This document shows positions 33,937 through 40,003 of a stretch of DNA of 40,003 nucleotides, in pieces. Numbering within the stretch: position 1 is the stretch's first letter; every line of letters starts with the position of its first letter. The stretch is taken from assembly GCA_001804565.1 (NCBI GenBank), contig MHAC01000087.1, forward strand, positions 8,459 to 48,461, in the 5' to 3' direction. Below the pieces are notes generated by a model. It made no database searches, was not told where the DNA came from, and was given only the letters and a program-made list of their open reading frames with translations. Made by a program: the position numbers and the translations under genes. Source of the DNA: Ignavibacteria bacterium GWF2_33_9 (GTDB lineage Bacteria > Bacteroidota > Ignavibacteria > Kapaibacteriales > UBA2268).

Positions 33937-34569
33937 ATGAACAAATCAATTATTTTTATATTAACAATAATCTTTATATTTTCACCAATTTCAATGAATT
34001 CAAATGTTAATTTTCGTTTTGGTGGAGAAAATGGTAATTTCTGGAGAATAAACGATACAGTTCAAATTAATTGGGATTCAAACAAATTATTATCAGATTC
34101 TGTTGTTATATATTTATAGGATGGGCAAAATTATCAATTTATTAATGTTCAATATACAGATAATATTGGTATGTGTTATTGGTTTATAAATAATACAATT
34201 TTAGCTACCAGTAAATATAAACTCAAAATAATTTCCAAAACGGACTCTCACAATTATATAATTAGTGAAAATTACTTTTCAATTTACGAAGAGAATATTA
34301 ATCAGACTTTTAAAAAATCTGTTGATGAGTCATCATTTGTATCCCCAAATTTGTCTCTTTATCCCAACCCTGCCACCTCCACAATCACACTAACGGGAGT
34401 GTCGGAAGGAGTTTCTGAGTGCGAGATATATGATGTGCTGGGTGAGAAGGTAATGACAATTGAGACACGTAGCAACGTGTCTCTACAACAGATTGATGTG
34501 TCGGCACTGCCGCCGGGAGTGTATTTTGTGAAGGTTGGGGATTTGGGACAGAAATTTGTGAAAATGTGA
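33937..34569 (+). pseudogene. T9SS gene interrupted by an in-frame TAG
   Basis: One reading frame runs from ATG 33937 to the stop at 34567-34569 (210 codons) and is broken only by TAG at 34117-34119 (codon 61). The protein before and after the TAG reads on smoothly (DSVVIYL, stop, DGQNYQFINVQY). The whole resembles the Ig-like Kre9/KNH-type domain (GGENGNFWRINDTVQINWDSN) followed by a sorting domain (LYPNPATSTITLTGV to QKFVKM). A signal peptide is present. A single base change from TAT, TAC or CAG would make the TAG. TAG is used as an ordinary stop elsewhere in the window (mlaF, purF, the giant T9SS gene), so recoding is unlikely. Part 34171-34569 could be translated alone but would lack a signal peptide. 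Confidence 0.75.
34462..34483. repeat. GTCTCTAC-type palindrome, coding copy B
   Basis: GAGACACGT (34462-34470), loop AGCA, then ACGTGTCTC (34475-34483), a perfect 9-bp stem. It is translated ETRSNVSLQ in the sorting domain and corresponds in position to 16015-16042. The loop AGCA recurs in the intergenic palindrome at 37589-37606. Confidence 0.8.
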
Positions 34570-34623
34570 AGTAAAGTAGTGGCTTTGCATGGTAGGTCGC
34601 TACATAATCAAAACAGCAAGTAC

Positions 34624-34660
34624 ACCCCTAAGTCCTCTCTTTTCAAGGAGGGGAGTTAAT
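34624..34660. repeat. Degenerate CCCCTcc/GGAGGGG repeat
   Basis: An imperfect hairpin beginning CACCCCTAAG and ending AAGGAGGGGAG, related to the CACCCCTCC-type units at 24110 and 24450. It lies between the broken T9SS gene and the peptidase gene. No promoter was identified in this gap. Confidence 0.45.
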
Positions 34661-34753
34661 TTCCTTTCTCTGCAACTATTACTATCACTTTATTCTAATA
34701 TTTTACTCAATTTTCATAATTTGCGATATTAGAAAAAACAATTTGAACAAATT

Positions 34754-37156
34754 ATGAAATATAGAATTTTACTTGCATTTGGTCTGCTACTTTTTATTAC
34801 AAGATTTGCTTTTACTGCTCCTGAAACTGTTACCTATTACAAAGATGGTGCCTCCGAATATCTTGACCGCATCGTAAACTTCAAGCATATCACAGCAAAT
34901 GTGAAGTTCAAGCCCGTAGAAAATCTAATTTTTGCCGATGTGGAATTCCAATTCTCCAAACTCCGCCATGATGCCGATTCACTCGTTTTCTATTGCCCAG
35001 ATTTCAAATTTGAAAGTATTACTCTGGAAAATCAACCTGTCATTTGGAAAGTGATAGGGAAGAATGTTCAGGTAAATTTGCCCTTCAAATTAGTTGATAG
35101 TAGAACTTATTCAATCAAATTCAAATATTTTGTTCAGCCATTCGAAGGAGCGATTTATTTTGTCGGCTGGGACGACGAAAAGGGGATTAGGAGAAAGCAA
35201 ATATGGGCTCATCGTCCTCATGGGTGGCTGCCTTATGCAGATGCACGTCTCACAACAGATTTTTACATTGAATTCGATGGTAACTTCAAAGTAGCATCAA
35301 ATGGTGAAAGAGTAAGTATAGATGCTCAAAAAGATGGTAATCTTGTTTGGCATTATCGGATGAATCATCCGCATCCCTATTTCTCAACTGCCTTAGTTAT
35401 CGGGAAAATGGATTATAAGTCTTCCAAAACGAAAGATGGTGTACCTGTTGAACTTTGGTATTTCCCCGATCAGGAGGATAAATTCGAGGAAACATATCGT
35501 TATTCCGAGGATATGATTGACTTTTTCGATAAGGAATTAGGCATGAAATATCCCTGGGAACTTTACCGCCAAATTCCGCTCGAAGATTATATGTATGGTG
35601 GAATGGAAACGACAACCTCAACAGTTTTCGGAAGTTATATGTTTATCAATCGCCGTGCATTTTGGCAAAGAAATTATATTAACGTGAATGCACACGAACT
35701 CAATCATCAGTGGTTTGGTAATTACATTGTACATAGTGCGAATGCAGACGTGTGGCTAACGGAGTCCTTCGCAACTTATTATGCAAAGCTTTTCGAGAAA
35801 GAATTTCTAGGCAAAAATGATTTTGACTGGCAAAAAGTGAGGGAATACCAAAAAACTATGGAAGCAGCTGAGAAGAATGACTTTCCTGTCGGCTTATCAA
35901 TGGGCGGAGTGGAACGTATATATCAAAAGGGTTCGCTGGTGCTGGAAATGCTACGGAAACTTTTGGGTGATGAGGATTTCCGAAAGAGTATCACTACCTA
36001 TCTGAATTGTGAACCATATAATGGAGTGGAAACTGCCGACTTGCTCAAATCAATTTACAAAGTTACCGGGAAAGACCTAAAATGGTTTTTCGATGAATGG
36101 GTTTTTCGTGGCGGTGAACCTAACTTTAAAATAAAATATGATACTTACACGAACAATGGCAAGAATATTACTCAGGTTAAAGTTGACCAAATTCATTCGC
36201 AAAATGATTTGGTGAAAATCTTCAAAATGCCTGTTACAATTGATATATATTATACAGATAAAACTAAGAAATCAGGCAATTTCCAAATTGATAGTAAGAC
36301 CGAAATTTTCGAAATTGAAAATCCAGCAGGAAAGCAAGTTGAGTTTATAGTTTTCGACCCCGACCGAAAAATCCTGAAGAAAACTATATTCGATAGAACA
36401 TATGATGAACTTGCTTCGCAGGCATTGAAAGCTGATAATATGCTTGACCGATACGATGCAGTTTTGGAATTGGCAAAGACTGAATATGACAAAAAGAAAA
36501 AAGTTTTCGCTCAGGTTTTCGAGAAAGAGGATTTCCATTTAATCAAAAGCGAAATAATCAAGCAGATTGACTCCCAAAAGGACAGTACGGCACTTTCGAT
36601 ATTCAATTCCGCATTACGCTCGGGTGACCAGTATGTTCATCAGTCATTGGTTGATAATGTGAAGCTCGTTCCGAAGGAAATCAAGCAAGAATATGAAAAA
36701 TTACTTAAGGATACTTCATATTATAATGTGGAAATAGCTCTGGAGAATCTCTGCAATTCATTTCCCGAAGATATTTCGAAATATCTGAAAGAAACAGAGG
36801 ACGAGGTCGGCTGGCGTGGAATGAATATCCGAATGAAATGGCTGGAAATAGCGATTGGTATTGGTCAGAAGAAATATATTAATGAACTGAAAGATTATAC
36901 TTCTGTAAGTTATGATTTCGAAGCAAGAATGAATTCGCTGTATATTTGCAAAAGATTGAATATATTTGATGAAGAGATTGCCCGAAATATCCTTCTGGCG
37001 GCAATACATTGGAATTCCAAGCTAAGAATCGCCGGTAGAGATGTCTTGAACTATTTCTCCCAGCAAACAAAATGTAAGGAAATTTTCAAAAAACTTATTA
37101 ATTCATACAAATGGACACCTTATCAGAAAGAACAAGTAGTGAAACTGGGGATATAA
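34754..37156 (+). CDS. M1-family zinc metallopeptidase (aminopeptidase)
   Basis: An 800-residue exported zinc peptidase of the M1 (gluzincin) family, which trims amino acids from the N-terminus of peptides. A signal peptide is at 1-22 (ILLAFGLLLFITRFAFTA). The N-terminal beta domain spans ~30-240. The zinc site is exact: HELNH (His314, Glu315, His318) and Glu337 in WLTES, with the standard 18-residue gap. A GGMET motif (~281-285) stands where GAMEN is usual, so the substrate-anchoring Asn is replaced. The conserved Tyr of the family could be in GGVERIYQKGSLVLEML (~390-400). The C-terminal ~270 residues are helical, HEAT-like. It lacks a T9SS domain, so it is probably periplasmic or surface-anchored by other means. 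A hairpin terminator follows. Confidence 0.92.
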   Translation: MKYRILLAFGLLLFITRFAFTAPETVTYYKDGASEYLDRIVNFKHITANVKFKPVENLIFADVEFQFSKLRHDADSLVFYCPDFKFESITLENQPVIWKVIGKNVQVNLPFKLVDSRTYSIKFKYFVQPFEGAIYFVGWDDEKGIRRKQIWAHRPHGWLPYADARLTTDFYIEFDGNFKVASNGERVSIDAQKDGNLVWHYRMNHPHPYFSTALVIGKMDYKSSKTKDGVPVELWYFPDQEDKFEETYRYSEDMIDFFDKELGMKYPWELYRQIPLEDYMYGGMETTTSTVFGSYMFINRRAFWQRNYINVNAHELNHQWFGNYIVHSANADVWLTESFATYYAKLFEKEFLGKNDFDWQKVREYQKTMEAAEKNDFPVGLSMGGVERIYQKGSLVLEMLRKLLGDEDFRKSITTYLNCEPYNGVETADLLKSIYKVTGKDLKWFFDEWVFRGGEPNFKIKYDTYTNNGKNITQVKVDQIHSQNDLVKIFKMPVTIDIYYTDKTKKSGNFQIDSKTEIFEIENPAGKQVEFIVFDPDRKILKKTIFDRTYDELASQALKADNMLDRYDAVLELAKTEYDKKKKVFAQVFEKEDFHLIKSEIIKQIDSQKDSTALSIFNSALRSGDQYVHQSLVDNVKLVPKEIKQEYEKLLKDTSYYNVEIALENLCNSFPEDISKYLKETEDEVGWRGMNIRMKWLEIAIGIGQKKYINELKDYTSVSYDFEARMNSLYICKRLNIFDEEIARNILLAAIHWNSKLRIAGRDVLNYFSQQTKCKEIFKKLINSYKWTPYQKEQVVKLGI

Positions 37157-37327
37157 ACAAAAAGGGGCATTCGCCCCATTTCCTTCTGTAGTTTTTATCT
37201 TCCAGAGCAAGTCATTATCACCATTTGGTATTTCTTGAGCTTTTACATTTTGCCCACTTCCAAGCAAAGAAAACAAGAAGATAGCGAGCAGGAGTGCGTG
37301 GTGCGATTTTGTGATATTTGATTTCAT
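37103..37327 (-). pseudogene. Remnant of a secreted-protein gene (signal peptide plus short tail)
   Basis: From ATG 37327 the frame encodes a very good signal peptide (MKSNITKSHHALLLAIFLFS then LLGSGQNVKAQ) cut before EIPNGDNDLLWK. GGGGAA lies ~8 nt before the ATG as a ribosome-binding site. After ~45 residues the sequence becomes the opposite strand of the peptidase terminator and 3' end, so the protein has no body. It looks like the 5' end of a gene whose rest was deleted. It could alternatively be a small secreted peptide of up to 74 residues. Confidence 0.45.
37158..37184 (+). terminator. Terminator after the M1 peptidase gene
   Basis: AAAAGGGGC pairs with GCCCCATTT (stem GGGGC/GCCCC 37164-37168 with 37173-37177, loop ATTC). 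It resembles the terminators at 16124 and 24603. The T-run on the plus strand is weak; the A-run before it would serve the minus strand better. Confidence 0.55.
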
Positions 37328-37378
37328 ATAAATATTCCCCAGTATTGGTATTTCACTCCTTTGGAACTTGTTCTTTAA

Positions 37379-37554
37379 CACAGGGCTTCACCCTGTGCTG
37401 ATATATTTTGCACTTTCAGGGCTGTTAATTTTCCATTGTATTCCATATTTCACAGGGCTTCACCCTGTGTAGATATATTTTGACCCTTCAGGGCATTTTT
37501 CTATTTTTTCACAGGGCTTCACCCTGTGTTATATTATTTTGCCCTTTCAGTGCT
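37379..37554. repeat. Three copies of a 45-bp REP-like double-hairpin unit
   Basis: Units at 37379-37423, 37451-37495 and 37510-37554. Each has the identical hairpin CACAGGG-CTTCA-CCCTGTG, then an AT-rich TGATATATTTTG-like spacer, then a second small hairpin whose minus-strand consensus is GCCCT-GAA-AGGGC. Each unit carries a different single change in that second hairpin. Spacers between units are 27 and 14 bp and unrelated, which is not CRISPR-like. Confidence 0.88.
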
Positions 37555-37558
37555 AAGG

Positions 37559-37606
37559 GAGACAGGGTAACCCTGTCTCTACGTTTCAGACGCAAAGCAT
37601 TGCGTC
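37559..37606. repeat. GTCTCTAC-type palindrome, intergenic copies C and D
   Basis: Copy C: GAGACAGGGT (37559-37568) pairs with ACCCTGTCTC (37570-37579), followed by TAC. Copy D: GACGCAA (37589-37595), loop AGCA, TTGCGTC (37600-37606). Both are related to the coding palindromes at 16015 and 34462, sharing GAGAC...GTCTCTAC and the AGCA loop. Confidence 0.7.
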
Positions 37607-38243
37607 AAATGTTGTTTATTTTTCGCAAAATTGCGAGTTGATTTATTCATTACATAATTTTTCTATTTTGTGGGTTTTATCAATTATATAAACAATAAAA
37701 TTAAGCAAAAATTACAAAACCTATAAAAATAATTTAATTTAATCATTATTTTTAAGGATTTAATTACTTGATTTGAAGTTTAAAATTTCTCTAAATTAAT
37801 TATTTATTATGAATTACTTATCATTAAATTCATTTTTATTAGATTTAACAATTAATATTATCACAACCGAATTTTTTTTCGGTTTTCAATTATACTTGAC
37901 AATTCCACAAATTAACTTAATATATTTTTTCACTCACTTTTTCAATTTTGTTTAATGTTAATTTTGAACATTTTTTCAAGAATTATTTTAAATCAAACAA
38001 CATTATTTATGAATTTTTATTCATTTGGAATATTATCATTTCGATTGTATATGATCAAAATATTTTATCTATTATTTAGGTTTTCCTAAATAATATCTTT
38101 TATATTCTTAATTCACGGTACTTGTAATACTGTGTAATATATATGGTTATAATTATTCATCAAATTATATTAATTTCATAACCAAAAAAACTAAAATCCA
38201 TAATCAAAGTAGTATTATTAATAAAAATTAATTTGATAATTTG
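37607..38243. other. Extremely AT-rich gene-free stretch with two orphan hairpins
   Basis: No gene was found in these ~640 bp. Two isolated hairpins stand out: AACCGAA/TTCGGTT with a T6 loop (37865-37884) and an 11-bp perfect stem with loop TTTT at 38070-38095. The latter is followed by ATCTTTT and could end an unannotated short transcript. No DnaA boxes were seen. Confidence 0.5.
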
Positions 38244-38273
38244 TTTGTTATTTGAATAATTGTATTAATTTTG
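38244..38273 (+). promoter_or_regulatory. Complete Bacteroidota-type promoter of nuoEF
   Basis: TTTG at 38244-38247, an 18-bp spacer, then TAATTTTG at 38266-38273. This is the best match in the window to the TTTG/TAnnTTTG consensus. It lies 74 nt before the nuoE-like ATG, leaving a leader of about 65-70 nt. Confidence 0.65.
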
Positions 38274-38347
38274 TATTAATATTTTCTTGCAAATTTAATT
38301 TATGCAAAAAAGAAAATAATTATAATAATAAATTAAAATAAAGTAAT

Positions 38348-38818
38348 ATGGTAGAAATTTCTGAAATCATTGAAAAGAATATTCAAGAATACGGGAAAGA
38401 CAGGAAAGCTTTGCTACCTATCCTTCAAAACATAGTGTACGAAAAGAGATATTTATCGGAAGACACTCTCGTGCAAGTTGCCAAATCATTGGATATTTCT
38501 TCAGCAACTGTCTTCGGTACAGCTTCATTTTATTCATTTTTGGGTTTAGAACCCCGAGGTAAGCATCTAGTTCGTGTTTGCAAAACAATCGTTTGCGATA
38601 TGAACGGAAAAGATGAAATTATGTCAACACTTGAAAAAACACTTGATATCAAATTCGGTGAAACTACTGGCGATAAAAAATTCACTTTGCTTACTACAAA
38701 TTGTCTGGGATGGTGTGCAAATGGTCCTGCAATGCTCATTGATGACGATGTATATACAGACTTAACACCAGACAAAGTAATTGAAATAATCCAATCTTAT
38801 AAGAAGGAGCGAGAATAA
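38348..38818 (+). CDS. NuoE/HoxE-type [2Fe-2S] subunit
   Basis: A 156-residue thioredoxin-like ferredoxin subunit that takes electrons from the flavin subunit encoded next. The [2Fe-2S] ligands are Cys78 and Cys83 (VCKTIVC) and Cys119 and Cys123 (NCLGWC), the usual C-x4-C and C-x3-C pairs. The helical N-terminus (~1-65, with SSATVFGTASFYSFLGLEP) is standard. It belongs either to respiratory complex I or to a NAD-linked (possibly bifurcating) hydrogenase or dehydrogenase. Without the following genes this cannot be settled. Its stop overlaps the next ATG by one base (TAATG). Confidence 0.93.
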   Translation: MVEISEIIEKNIQEYGKDRKALLPILQNIVYEKRYLSEDTLVQVAKSLDISSATVFGTASFYSFLGLEPRGKHLVRVCKTIVCDMNGKDEIMSTLEKTLDIKFGETTGDKKFTLLTTNCLGWCANGPAMLIDDDVYTDLTPDKVIEIIQSYKKERE

Positions 38819-40002
38819 TGAGTACAAGTATTAAAAGAGCAGATATCATTTTTGCACCTTATTCAGAAGCACCTTATCATAAATTCAAGGAAATAATTAC
38901 AACAGTGACTCCTGAATATATTATTGATGAATTGATTTCTTCAGAACTACGTGGACGTGGTGGTGCAGGTTTTCTCACAGGTATGAAATGGAAATTTGCA
39001 AGAAATGCTGAAGGAGAAATAAAATATGTAGTTTGTAATGCTGACGAAGGAGAACCGGGAACTTTCAAAGACAGAGAAATCTTGACAAAAGTTCCTCGTA
39101 AAATGATTTCAGGTATGGGAATCTGTGCATTTGTAACCGGTGCAAAGATAGGTTATATTTATTTAAGAGCTGAGTACAATTACTTACGAAGAGATTTGCA
39201 AGCTGAATTAGATATCTTTCATGATGTTTGCAAGGAAATGAACTTCAATTTTCATATTGAAATTTTTTCAGGTATGGGTGCTTATGTTTGTGGTGAAGAA
39301 ACTGCATTATTAAATTCAATTGAAGGAAAAAGAGGAGAGCCAAGAAATAAACCTCCATTCCCAACAAACGAAGGTCTTTTCGGCAAACCAACAGTTATTA
39401 ATAATGTTGAAACATTTGTTAATGTTATGATAATATGCCGTTTGGGTAGTGCTGAGTTCAGAAAATACGGAATTCACGGTCAAACTGGTTCAAAATTATT
39501 TTCAATTTCGGGCGATACACCTCGTGGAGGCGTTTATGAATTAGAACTTGGAATGAAAATTATTGATTTAGTTAATGAATTCGGTGATGGAAATACAAAA
39601 GCTGTTCAAGTTGGTGGAGCATCCGGCTTTTGCGTACCTAGAGCAAAATTCGAAGAATATACAATTGGATATCCAAGCAAATTAACCGGTGATTCACTTC
39701 CGACCGGTGGTTCAATTAAATTTTTCAATTCAAAAAGATCTATGCATCACGTTTTAGAAAACTTCCTTGAATTTTTTGTTGAAGAATCCTGTGGTCAATG
39801 TACTCCTTGCCGTGTTGGTACTCAACAATTGTTGAAAGGTATTCAACAAATTAAAACAAAATCTGTATCGCCATTATATTTAGATAAATTATACGAATTA
39901 GCAAAAACAATGAAAATAACTTCCAAATGTGGGTTGGGACAAAGTGTTGCAAATGCTTTTTGTTCTATTGCAGATGAATTTAAAGAAGAAATTATTTATT
40001 AA
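38818..40002 (+). CDS. NuoF/HoxF-type NADH-binding flavoprotein subunit
   Basis: A complete 394-residue subunit ending with TAA two bases before the window end. It has the FMN/NADH-binding motif GRGGAGF (46-52), the NADH-binding SGMGAYVCGEETALLNSIEG and CNADEGEPGTFKDRE, and the C-terminal [4Fe-4S] ligands Cys325, Cys328, Cys331 and Cys371 (ESCGQCTPCR and KCGLGQS). It is short for the family: the N-terminal thioredoxin-like and C-terminal ferredoxin-like extensions of HydB/HndC-type subunits are absent, so it looks like complex I NuoF or a minimal diaphorase. It is translationally coupled to the nuoE-like gene. Next genes lie outside the window. Confidence 0.94.
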   Translation: MSTSIKRADIIFAPYSEAPYHKFKEIITTVTPEYIIDELISSELRGRGGAGFLTGMKWKFARNAEGEIKYVVCNADEGEPGTFKDREILTKVPRKMISGMGICAFVTGAKIGYIYLRAEYNYLRRDLQAELDIFHDVCKEMNFNFHIEIFSGMGAYVCGEETALLNSIEGKRGEPRNKPPFPTNEGLFGKPTVINNVETFVNVMIICRLGSAEFRKYGIHGQTGSKLFSISGDTPRGGVYELELGMKIIDLVNEFGDGNTKAVQVGGASGFCVPRAKFEEYTIGYPSKLTGDSLPTGGSIKFFNSKRSMHHVLENFLEFFVEESCGQCTPCRVGTQQLLKGIQQIKTKSVSPLYLDKLYELAKTMKITSKCGLGQSVANAFCSIADEFKEEIIY

Positions 40003-40003
40003 C

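Noticed and set aside
34117-34119. TAG recoded as an amino acid
   Set aside because: TAG is the natural stop of the giant T9SS gene, mlaF and purF in this window, and no pyrrolysine or suppressor genes are seen. A nonsense mutation is simpler.
37379-37554. CRISPR-like array of three palindromic repeats
   Set aside because: Only three units, spacers of 27 and 14 bp, repeats of 45 bp with internal changes, and no cas genes. A REP-like array fits better.
37620-38347. Possible replication origin
   Set aside because: AT-rich, but no TTATNCACA-type boxes were found, and dnaA and dnaN are not adjacent.

Overview
The window looks like a chromosomal piece from an AT-rich, Gram-negative member of the FCB group (Bacteroidota, Ignavibacteriota, Kapabacteria or a relative). 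Four things support this. At least five secreted proteins end in a type IX secretion (T9SS) sorting domain. Several genes are preceded by the Bacteroidota-type -7 box TAnnTTTG. Outer-membrane functions are present (OmpA-like protein, Mla lipid transport, LolC/E-type permease). Shine-Dalgarno sequences are often weak or absent. The exact phylum is inference. No tRNA, rRNA, insertion sequence, prophage or CRISPR array was seen.

Layout. 1-9 kb: the 3' part of a giant T9SS-exported protein, an OmpA-family protein with two OmpA-like domains, and a convergent Asp-box T9SS protein. 9.4-13.8 kb: a small lipoprotein, then recF, a DUF721/DciA-like gene and gyrB, with a DnaA box and promoter motif before gyrB. 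14-16 kb: a large Asp-box T9SS protein. 16-20 kb, minus strand: HtrA/DegP-type protease, pdxA and a LolC/E-type permease. 20-23 kb: a Mla-type operon (STAS-MlaE fusion, MlaF, MlaD), then a convergent MsrB-MsrA lipoprotein. 24.0-24.6 kb: a gene-free mosaic of repeats. 24.6-29.6 kb, minus strand: valS, a formiminotransferase-cyclodeaminase and a small exported protein of unknown function. 29.8-32.1 kb: purF, yraN and a pyrimidine-dimer glycosylase-like gene. 32.1-34.6 kb: a fast-evolving stretch with an 8-bp tandem repeat, a doubtful small ORF, another Asp-box T9SS protein and a T9SS gene broken by an in-frame TAG. 34.7-37.2 kb: an M1 aminopeptidase. 37.2-38.3 kb: a repeat-rich, then extremely AT-rich gene-free stretch with a probable gene remnant. 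38.3-40 kb: nuoE/nuoF-type diaphorase genes, continuing past the window.

Most of the window is housekeeping: replication and topology, envelope maintenance, purine, B6 and histidine metabolism, repair and redox. The accessory interest lies in small palindromic repeats and in how they interact with coding sequence. A GTCTCTAC-armed palindrome occurs between genes and also, in frame, inside the sorting domains of two T9SS genes. A REP-like double-hairpin unit is repeated three times near 37.4 kb. A 149-bp noncoding unit is duplicated near 24 kb inside inverted copies of a 26-bp palindrome. Two genes (the OmpA-like gene and recF) start directly behind intrinsic-terminator hairpins. One of these hairpins overlaps a three-codon leader ORF that has a strong ribosome-binding site, an arrangement that could act as an attenuator. 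No clearly new multi-gene system was found.
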